From positions 1-8,682 of the forward strand of contig DERZ01000030.1 in assembly GCA_002361155.1 (NCBI GenBank): a stretch of DNA of 8,682 bases, written 5' to 3'. Under the pieces are notes generated by a model that saw only the letters and a list, made by a program, of their open reading frames with translations, did not search any database and was not told where the DNA came from. Position numbers and translations under genes: made by a program. Numbering within the stretch: position 1 is the stretch's first letter; every line of letters starts with the position of its first letter. The stretch is from Porphyromonadaceae bacterium UBA3327 (GTDB lineage Bacteria; Bacteroidota; Bacteroidia; Bacteroidales; Muribaculaceae). This document shows positions 1-5,628 of the stretch, one piece after another.

Positions 1-5
1 ATCAC

Positions 6-35
6 AAAAGGGTCACCAGTCGGTGACCCTTTTTT
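6..35 (+). terminator. Intrinsic terminator of an upstream gene
   Basis: A perfect hairpin pairs GGGTCACC (10-17) with GGTGACCC (22-29) around the loop AGTC. It is followed by six T (30-35) and preceded by four A (6-9) that extend the stem. This is a textbook rho-independent terminator. The longer T tract is on the + strand, so it most likely ends a + strand gene lying before the window, although the A tract could let it act weakly in the other direction. It insulates the downstream riboswitch and operon from upstream transcription. Confidence 0.9.
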
Positions 36-227
36 ATGTACGTAACCGATAGTGTGACAATGTTAATATATAAATCGTTGATTGCTGTTACAGTAATGGC
101 GGATATCACATCTGACCGTCATATTATCCGGAGCATGGTAGAGCCGCCATAGTGGCTATAGGTATAAAAAATTAAGCAGACGTGATATTTCTGTATTTTT
201 ATAGTTGTGATTTGAATTAATTTTTTT
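36..227. other. Intergenic stretch without a recognised gene
   Basis: I find no protein gene here: the open frames are under 20 codons and show no family signature. The stretch is AT-rich, with short inverted repeats only (CTGTTACAG near 84-92, and GCCA-TAG-TGGC near 146-156). It lies between the upstream terminator and the riboswitch, so it probably holds the operon promoter and perhaps operator sites. Confidence 0.5.
194..209 (+). promoter_or_regulatory. Candidate -7 promoter region for the operon
   Basis: Bacteroidota promoters use a -7 box TAnnTTTG with a weak -33 TTG-type box. Two overlapping near matches lie just before the aptamer: TATTTTTA (194-201) and TAGTTGTG (202-209), each with one mismatch. 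Either would start the RNA at about 205-220, just upstream of the P1 helix of the riboswitch, which is where a start is required. No good -33 TTG is visible upstream, so the assignment rests mainly on position. Confidence 0.25.
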
Positions 228-422
228 AACTTCGCGGTGGCATTGGCTTGCTGATGATTTCACAGTCCGACGCGGTTAAAAGGGAATCAGGTAAGAGGCC
301 TGGGCAGCCCCTTGCTGTTGTTCCGGATTGACCGAATGTACACGATATAAATGTCGCTGTATAAAACGGTTGGGAAGGCTGTCCGCGAGGAGAACGAGTC
401 AGGAGACATGCCATTCGGTTTA
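228..422 (+). ncRNA. Cobalamin (B12) riboswitch aptamer
   Basis: The conserved boxes of the cobalamin riboswitch family occur in order on the + strand. AAAAGGGAA is at 278-286. The P3 hairpin CAGG (288-291) / CCTG (299-302) follows, then GCAGCCCC (304-311) running into TTGCTGT. GTCGCTG (353-359) corresponds to the GCCACUG box, GGGAAGG is at 372-378, and the hallmark B12 box AGTCAGGAGACATGCC is at 397-412. A closing P1 helix pairs 236-243 with 408-415 (eight pairs, two of them G-U). The one change in the B12 box, A408 where C is usual, is matched by T243 so P1 is kept. The family binds adenosyl- or other cobalamins and normally lowers expression of the downstream gene when ligand is present. 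The next gene on this strand is citD, 181 nt beyond the aptamer, with no intervening convincing gene. Which cobalamin form is bound is not decidable by eye. Domain boundaries are approximate. Confidence 0.92.
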
Positions 423-602
423 ATTTCATTAATCTCGTGGATTAGATTTTGAGATGGACATGATATTACAACTCAACACCGGCAAAGTACGCTTGCATTT
501 AAGATATATGCGTACCATCGGTACACTGACAAAAATGTCAGTGGTATGTTGTCGTGCCTTAATCTGATACTGATAATATTAACTACCATAATATCAACCA
601 CC
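423..602 (+). promoter_or_regulatory. citD leader and probable riboswitch expression platform
   Basis: This 180-nt stretch joins the B12 aptamer to the citD start. It has three overlapping inverted repeats: GTACGC (487-492) / GCGTAC (510-515); GTACC (512-516) / GGTAC (520-524) with an ATC loop; and CACTGACA (524-531) / TGTCAGTG (536-543) with an AAAA loop. The first two share bases 512-515 and are mutually exclusive, as expected of a switching element. No T tract follows any hairpin, so a classical terminator platform is not seen. Control of translation, or a Rho-dependent mechanism, would fit better. The last 25 nt before citD are AT-rich and lack a Shine-Dalgarno sequence. Confidence 0.45.
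524..543. repeat. Perfect 20-bp palindrome upstream of citD
   Basis: Arms CACTGACA and TGTCAGTG are perfectly complementary and flank AAAA at 532-535. As RNA this is a stable hairpin in the leader; as DNA it would be a good dimeric operator. It ends 59 nt before the citD start codon. No T run follows, so it is not an intrinsic terminator. I do not recognise the half-site as belonging to a named regulator. Confidence 0.6.
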
Positions 603-884
603 ATGAAAATCAATAATTCTCATGCAGGAACATTTGAATCGGGAGACATTCTGATTCAGCTTCTGCCTTCGGAAAGGGAGGGTATCGAGATTGATCTCGA
701 AAGCAGTGTTGCGCGTCAGTTTGGTGAACAGATCAAGAAGATCATAAGCTCTACGCTGAATGAATGCGGAATCACTGATGTAAGGGTAAAAGCTGTGGAC
801 AAGGGGGCCCTTGACTGTACTATCAGGGCGCGGGTGACAGCCGCCGCTGTACGCGCTACCGGCAATGATGTCTGGAAAGACTAA
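603..884 (+). CDS. citD: Citrate lyase acyl carrier protein (gamma subunit)
   Basis: CitD carries the 2'-(5''-triphosphoribosyl)-3'-dephospho-CoA group that shuttles acetyl and citryl thioesters between the CitF and CitE active sites in the cytoplasmic citrate lyase complex. The 93-residue product has the family N-terminus AGTFESGD (residues 8-15). Ser13 aligns with the Klebsiella serine that accepts the prosthetic group. The conserved SSVARQFG (33-40) and DKGALDCTIRARV (65-77) blocks follow. An in-frame ATG at 546 would add 19 hydrophobic residues resembling a signal sequence; this makes no sense for a cytoplasmic ACP and the family starts a few residues before the serine motif, so ATG 603 is chosen. 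It is the first gene of the run, 18 nt before citE, and its leader holds a cobalamin riboswitch. The last few residues (NDVWKD) extend slightly past the usual end. Identification is firm; the start is well supported. Confidence 0.95.
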   Translation: MKINNSHAGTFESGDILIQLLPSEREGIEIDLESSVARQFGEQIKKIISSTLNECGITDVRVKAVDKGALDCTIRARVTAAAVRATGNDVWKD

Positions 885-902
885 CATTAAAATAACATAA
901 CC

Positions 903-1790
903 ATGGAAAGACTAAGACGAACCATGATGTTCGTTCCGGGCAATAACCCCGGCATGATGGCCGATGCACATATATACGGACCGGATTCCATAATGCTTGA
1001 TCTGGAGGATTCTGTGTCCATGATGGAGAAAGACACGGCGAGGCTGTTGGTTTACAATGCCCTCAAGACAATAGATTATGGTGATACGGAAATGGTGGTG
1101 AGGATCAATCCTCTCAATACACCATACGGCAAGAAGGATATCGAGGCCGTGGTGAAGGCAGGCGTGCATGTGGTCAGGATGCCGAAGACCGAGACCGCAG
1201 ACGAGGTGCGCGAGGTTGAAGCCGAAATTGAAAAAGTAGAACGTGAAATCGGAGCGGAAGGCCGTACACGCATAATGGCCGCTATCGAGAGTGCCCTCGG
1301 TGTAGTGAATGCCTACGATATTGCCATATCTTCTCCCCGTATGATGGGTATAGCCCTTGGTGCGGAGGACTATTGTGCGAATCTCAAGACACAACGTTCG
1401 AAAGAGGGCGATGAGTTGCGTCTGGCCCGGGAAACAATTGTGGTGGCTGCCCGTGCCGCCGGTATTGACGCTCTCGATACTGTTTTCTCCAATCTCAACG
1501 ATATGGAGACTTTCCGCCGTGAAGTGGAATACATCAAGACTCTGGGCTTTGATGGAAAGTCAATTATAAATCCGCGCCAGATCGAGGTGGTCAATGAGGT
1601 GTTCACTCCTACGGAGAAAGATATCGAGAAGGCCAAGGCCATCGTCGCCGCCATAAAGGAAGCGGAGAAGAAAGGTTCGGGAGTGATAGCGCTCAATGGA
1701 AAAATGATCGACCGCCCGGTGGTGATACGTGCCGAGCGCACGATCACACTCGCCAAAGCCGCAGGATTATTAACTGAAGAAGACATCTAA
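903..1790 (+). CDS. citE: Citrate lyase beta subunit (citryl-ACP lyase)
   Basis: CitE cleaves citryl-ACP to acetyl-ACP and oxaloacetate, the carbon-carbon bond breaking step of citrate lyase. The 295-residue protein has the usual family length and a single HpcH/HpaI-type TIM-barrel domain. Visible signatures are the N-terminal RTMMFVPGNNP (6-16), LDLEDSV (32-38), the substrate-site arginine in VRINP (66-70), the Mg-ligand glutamate in AAIESALG (126-133, Glu129) and the acidic GAEDY (153-157, Asp156), then GKSIINPRQI (218-227 region), typical of the family. The start ATG lies in CCATGG after an A-rich stretch with no Shine-Dalgarno, normal for Bacteroidota. It is 18 nt after citD and 3 nt before citF, so it is surely cotranscribed and the three subunits are made together. 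The presence of CitD and CitF rules out a stand-alone citramalyl- or malyl-CoA lyase-like CitE homologue. Confidence 0.96.
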   Translation: MERLRRTMMFVPGNNPGMMADAHIYGPDSIMLDLEDSVSMMEKDTARLLVYNALKTIDYGDTEMVVRINPLNTPYGKKDIEAVVKAGVHVVRMPKTETADEVREVEAEIEKVEREIGAEGRTRIMAAIESALGVVNAYDIAISSPRMMGIALGAEDYCANLKTQRSKEGDELRLARETIVVAARAAGIDALDTVFSNLNDMETFRREVEYIKTLGFDGKSIINPRQIEVVNEVFTPTEKDIEKAKAIVAAIKEAEKKGSGVIALNGKMIDRPVVIRAERTITLAKAAGLLTEEDI

Positions 1791-1793
1791 GCC

Positions 1794-3329
1794 ATGAATA
1801 CCCTCAAAGAACGTCAGAAAGACATCCAGACAGCTGCAGAGATGCTCGGCAAGCCTGTTTATGCGGATGAGGTGACAAAAATCCCTGCTCCGCGCCGTGA
1901 ACTTCAACATTCAAGTCCGAAGCTGGTCAGCCTTGAAGAGGCAATCAGAATGAGCGGTCTGAAAGACGGAATGACCATATCGTTCCATCATCATTTCCGT
2001 GGTGGAGACAAAGTTGTCAACCTTGTTGTGGACAAACTTGCCGACATGGGATACAAGAATCTTCATCTGGCTGCGTCAAGCCTTTCAGATGTGCATGCAC
2101 CCCTGCTGCGTCATATAAAGAGCGGAGTTGTCACCCGCATTTCCACGTCAGGCCTCCGAGGCGAACTGGCACAGGCCATTTCCGAGGGCATAATGGAAGA
2201 GCCTGTTATCTTCCGCAGCCATGGCGGACGCGGCGCGGCAATCGCCAACGGCGATCTTCACATAGATGTCGCCTTTCTGGGAGCGTCATCGTGTGATGCT
2301 TTAGGAAACGCCTGCGGCTATTCGCGGTCTGAAAACGCAAAGTCAATATGCGGCTCTCTGGGTTATGCCCTTCCTGATGCGCGATTTGCAGACAAAGTGG
2401 TGATTCTGACGGATGATCTCGTGGACTATCCCAATACTCCCAATTCGATATCGGAAAGCGATGTGGATTTTGTAGTCGAGGTGGACTCTGTGGGCGATAG
2501 TTCCAAGATCGCATCCGGAGCTATTCGTGATACAAAAAATCCACGCGACATATTATTGGCGCAACAGGCCGCCAAAGTCATTATCAACAGCGGTTATTTC
2601 CGTGACGGATTCTCAATCCAGACAGGTTCCGGCGGAGCTTCGCTTGCCGCAGTCAAATTCATACGCGAGGAGATGTTGCGCCGCGGCATAAAGGCTTCCT
2701 ACGCATTGGGAGGAATAACCGCCCACATGGTGAAGCTTCATGAGGAAGGCCTGATTGACCGTCTTATAGATGTGCAGTCGTTCGACCGTGTCGCCGCAGA
2801 ATCTCTGAGAGACAATAAGATGCATAAGGAAGTGTCATCCTGTGAGTATGCCAGTGCGGAAGAACCGGGATCAGCCGTCCATTATCTTGACATTGTAATT
2901 CTCTCGGCTCTTGAAGCCGATGTCAATTTTAATGTCAATGTACTCGTGGGAAGCGACGGAGTCATTCGGGGAGCTATAGGCGGTCATCCCGATACAGCTG
3001 CCGACAGTGCGCTCTCGATCATCGTCTGCCCGTTGTTGCGTGGTCGTATTCCATGCGTCGTCGATGAGGTCACGACGTTGATCACACCGGGTTCTACAGT
3101 CGATGTGATAGTGACTGAATACGGTATCGCGGTAAATCCCCGCCGTCATGAGCTCGCGGAACGCCTTGCACAGGCGGGTCTGAAGGTTGTCGATATAAAG
3201 GATTTGCGCGACAAGGCCCTCTCCATCATCGGTTCGCCGGCTCCGTTGTCTTTCGGCGACAAGACTGTAGGAGTTGTAATGAACCGCGACGGCTCCGTCA
3301 TGGATGTCATTAAGAATATCATTGACTGA
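1794..3329 (+). CDS. citF: Citrate lyase alpha subunit (citrate:acetyl-ACP transferase)
   Basis: CitF exchanges acetate for citrate on the acetylated CitD thioester, giving citryl-ACP and free acetate. At 511 residues it matches the usual CitF length of about 500-520. Family landmarks are HHHFRGGD (65-72), STSGLRGELAQAISEG (117-132), RSHGGRGAAIANGD (141-154), the glycine-rich TGSGGASLA (277-285) followed by KFIREEM, YALGGITAHMVKL (303-315), GGHPDTAADSAL (396-407) and DEVTTLITPGSTVDVIVTEYG (from 424). The domain layout is that of family I-like CoA transferases. It starts 3 nt after the citE stop and ends 17 nt before citX, in the same order as enterobacterial cit operons (D-E-F-X). No frameshift, truncation or unusual insertion is seen. 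Confidence 0.96.
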   Translation: MNTLKERQKDIQTAAEMLGKPVYADEVTKIPAPRRELQHSSPKLVSLEEAIRMSGLKDGMTISFHHHFRGGDKVVNLVVDKLADMGYKNLHLAASSLSDVHAPLLRHIKSGVVTRISTSGLRGELAQAISEGIMEEPVIFRSHGGRGAAIANGDLHIDVAFLGASSCDALGNACGYSRSENAKSICGSLGYALPDARFADKVVILTDDLVDYPNTPNSISESDVDFVVEVDSVGDSSKIASGAIRDTKNPRDILLAQQAAKVIINSGYFRDGFSIQTGSGGASLAAVKFIREEMLRRGIKASYALGGITAHMVKLHEEGLIDRLIDVQSFDRVAAESLRDNKMHKEVSSCEYASAEEPGSAVHYLDIVILSALEADVNFNVNVLVGSDGVIRGAIGGHPDTAADSALSIIVCPLLRGRIPCVVDEVTTLITPGSTVDVIVTEYGIAVNPRRHELAERLAQAGLKVVDIKDLRDKALSIIGSPAPLSFGDKTVGVVMNRDGSVMDVIKNIID

Positions 3330-3346
3330 AACCATCACATCCGGAC

Positions 3347-3868
3347 ATGGAAACACTCTCCAGATGTTCGTTGCAGGATATGCTCGCATCACGCGACCGA
3401 AGGCGTGAGCGTCAGATGATTCATTTTCAGACCACACCGGCCGCCACTCTTGTAGTGGCGACCGTTGTGGCACCTGGAGAATTCAAGCTTACTCCCCGCA
3501 CCGGGATTGTTGCCCAGGCAATGATTGAATCTCTGAAAAAGCATTTCGGCCCGCACATTCTTACGATCGGGCATCAGGCTTTTGTATCCGGTCATGAAGT
3601 GTGGCTTACACTTGACTGTCCGGCTGTCGAGGCTAAAAAGACTGCGGTGCTCATTGAAGACACTCATCTGCTCGGACGCCTTTTCGACATTGACGTTATA
3701 CTCTCCGACATGCGTCCCATGAGTCGCGTTGATATCGGGCAGTCCCCGCGTAAATGTCTTTTGTGCCAAAACGAGGCGCGGATCTGCATGAGATCGCGGC
3801 AACATTCCCCGGAGGAAATAAACGAACATATCGAGAGTCTTATCCGTGAATATGTCAACGCAAGGTGA
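3347..3868 (+). CDS. citX: Holo-citrate lyase synthase (apo-CitD phosphoribosyl-dephospho-CoA transferase)
   Basis: CitX transfers the phosphoribosyl-dephospho-CoA group from the triphosphoribosyl precursor made by CitG onto the CitD serine, turning apo-lyase into holo-lyase. The 173-residue protein shows the family features: LASRDRRRERQ near the N-terminus (13-23), HLLGRLFDIDV (107-117), the MSR (125-127) and the cysteine-rich RKCLLC (135-140) with C-x-RSRQHS (147-154). The ATG at 3347 places the RDRRxERQ block close to the N-terminus, as expected for the family. It follows citF by 17 nt and stops 4 nt before the chosen start of the citC-citG fusion, suggesting translational coupling. In some bacteria CitX is fused to CitG; here it is free, and CitG is instead joined to CitC. 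Confidence 0.94.
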   Translation: METLSRCSLQDMLASRDRRRERQMIHFQTTPAATLVVATVVAPGEFKLTPRTGIVAQAMIESLKKHFGPHILTIGHQAFVSGHEVWLTLDCPAVEAKKTAVLIEDTHLLGRLFDIDVILSDMRPMSRVDIGQSPRKCLLCQNEARICMRSRQHSPEEINEHIESLIREYVNAR

Positions 3869-3872
3869 TGAT

Positions 3873-5618
3873 ATGGAAATCAGGAAACTTGATCTGAACC
3901 ATCCCCGTATCGCGGAACGTGTCAAAAACTTTCTGTCGGATTACGGTCTCAGGCTTGACGGAGGAATCCGGTATTTTGTCGGTCTGTTTGATCCGGATGA
4001 CAATCTTGTAGGATGCGGAGGTCTGGACGGCAATATAATAAAATGTCTTGCCATGTCTGACGAAACGCGTGGTACAGGTGCTTCCGCCACGCTGATATCG
4101 CATCTTGTCAGTGTGGTTCTTGATTCGGGCAGCAATTGTGTGCGGGTCTTTACAAAGCCTGAATACAAAAATCTCTTCAAATCGCTGGGGTTCTCCGTCT
4201 GTGGAGAAGGGCGCGCGGCCGTTCTGTTGGAAAGTGACAGTATGCCTCTTGAAAAATACTGTTCTTATCTGGCACTGCATAAGGCGGACGGTGTAATCGT
4301 AGCCAATACCGATCCGGTCACTCTCGGCCATCTGTATCTGATAGGAACAGCCGCTTCTAAATGTCGTAAACTCGCCGTAATAACGGTGGGATCACATCCA
4401 AAGAACACCTTCGGATATAAGGAACGCACTGCCATGCTGAAGAAGGCTACCGCACATATCCCCAATGTGGAGTTGCTTGACGGGAGCGAGTATGTCATCT
4501 CGCAGCTCAGTTTCCCGTCTTATTTCATAAAAAAAGCAGATGAGATTTCTCAATCACAGGCCGAGATAGATCTGGATATTTTCTGCCGTCACATTGCGCC
4601 TGCGCTTGGCTGTGCCAGACGTTTTGTAGGGACTGAGCCTACCGATGCGTTGACTTCGCAGTATAATTCCCTGATGAAAGAAAAACTTCCGTCTTGTGGT
4701 ATTGAAGTCGTTGAAATGGAGCGTTTGACAGAGGATTCAGATATCCCGGTCTCCGCTTCGCGCGTAAGAAAGGCTCTCGCTGAAGGACGTCTGAGACACG
4801 CTCTTTCTCTTGTTCCCGTATCCGACACACCTTATTTTCTTGCTTTTCTTGCCGTTCAGGCTCTCAGAGCGGAACTGGAACTCTCTCCGAAGCCCGGGCT
4901 GGTGGATCCATTCGACAGGGGATCCCATTCCGACATGGACTATGATCTCATGTCACGAAGCATTGATTCACTCCGGGATTTTTTTGTCAGGCTCGCCGTC
5001 ACGGCGTTTGAATCGGAGAATATCGACAGTGACACTCTCCGCAGACTGGGAGTTGAGGCGGAAGAGAAAATGATGGAAGCCACCGGGGGAGTCAATACCC
5101 ACCGGGGCGCCATATTCTCGATGGGACTCGCCGTAGCCGCGGCTGCAAGAATCATTTCGGGAAAAAGCATGCGGACGCTCAGCGCTGAAATCGCGTCTCT
5201 AGCCCTAAGCTTCCCCTTGCCTCCGGGCAATACCCACGGCCAGACCGTCCGCCGCCGGTTCGGAATATCGGGAGCAATGGAGAACGCGCGGGCAGGATAC
5301 GCCCTCCTTTTCGAAAAATGGCTGCCATTCTATCGGAATACCTCCAGGACCGACAACGACCGTCTGCGGCTGCTTATGAAAATAATCAGCGAGCTCGACG
5401 ATTCCAACGCCATATACCGTGCCGGAGTTCAAAAAGCTGACGAGGCTGCCCGTAAGGCTGCCAGTCTCGTAACCTGTGACGATTTAAAGCTGTCTCTTAC
5501 AAAACTTAACGAAGAGTTCAGGCGTAACAATATCTCGCATGGAGGGGCAGCCGATATGCTTGCCCTTACATTCTTCATCGATAGCATATACGATACAATA
5601 GATTCCCAAATTCCTTAA
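3873..5618 (+). CDS. citC-citG: Bifunctional citrate lyase ligase (CitC) fused to triphosphoribosyl-dephospho-CoA synthase (CitG)
   Basis: One 581-residue protein carries two citrate lyase maturation activities. Residues 1 to about 125 are the GNAT-like domain seen in CitC (GCGGLDGN near 48-55, RGTGASATL at 66-74). Residues about 137-315 are the nucleotidyltransferase-type ligase with T-x-GH (TLGH, 150-153) and SASRVRKAL (294-302), which acetylates the CitD prosthetic thiol using acetate and ATP. From about 328 to the end is CitG, with ELSPKPGLVD (336-345), DMDYDLM (354-360), GGVNTHRGAIFS (405-416), NTHGQTV (453-459) and ISHGGAADMLALTFF (554-568). The reading frame crosses the junction without a stop, and almost no linker separates the ligase end from the CitG start. 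ATG 3873 is preferred because the CitC domain begins at once and AAGG lies 7 nt upstream; GTG 3846 and ATG 3852 would overlap citX. A few CitG positions differ from the usual form (SHGG for SPGG, YRAG for the usual S/H-RGG), so activity of that half should be treated as probable. Domain identities are firm. Confidence 0.93.
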   Translation: MEIRKLDLNHPRIAERVKNFLSDYGLRLDGGIRYFVGLFDPDDNLVGCGGLDGNIIKCLAMSDETRGTGASATLISHLVSVVLDSGSNCVRVFTKPEYKNLFKSLGFSVCGEGRAAVLLESDSMPLEKYCSYLALHKADGVIVANTDPVTLGHLYLIGTAASKCRKLAVITVGSHPKNTFGYKERTAMLKKATAHIPNVELLDGSEYVISQLSFPSYFIKKADEISQSQAEIDLDIFCRHIAPALGCARRFVGTEPTDALTSQYNSLMKEKLPSCGIEVVEMERLTEDSDIPVSASRVRKALAEGRLRHALSLVPVSDTPYFLAFLAVQALRAELELSPKPGLVDPFDRGSHSDMDYDLMSRSIDSLRDFFVRLAVTAFESENIDSDTLRRLGVEAEEKMMEATGGVNTHRGAIFSMGLAVAAAARIISGKSMRTLSAEIASLALSFPLPPGNTHGQTVRRRFGISGAMENARAGYALLFEKWLPFYRNTSRTDNDRLRLLMKIISELDDSNAIYRAGVQKADEAARKAASLVTCDDLKLSLTKLNEEFRRNNISHGGAADMLALTFFIDSIYDTIDSQIP

Positions 5619-5628
5619 ATTAAATAAC

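Noticed and set aside
226..429. 67-codon open frame on the minus strand
   Set aside because: It lies antisense to the cobalamin aptamer and shows no recognisable protein features; the RNA motifs explain the conservation pattern.
419..451. Promoter-like TTTA-N20-TAGATTTTG after the aptamer
   Set aside because: The -7 match needs an extra T and the -33 box is poor. A promoter here would bypass the riboswitch, so I did not call it, though it cannot be excluded.
524..543. Palindrome as an intrinsic terminator
   Set aside because: No run of T follows the 3' arm; the next bases are GTATGTTGTC.
546..602. Upstream ATG giving citD a hydrophobic 19-residue N-terminal extension
   Set aside because: It would look like a signal sequence on a cytoplasmic carrier protein, and the conserved family N-terminus starts at ATG 603.
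3846..3872. GTG 3846 or ATG 3852 as the start of the citC-citG fusion
   Set aside because: They add non-conserved residues overlapping citX, while ATG 3873 begins the CitC domain and has AAGG 7 nt upstream.
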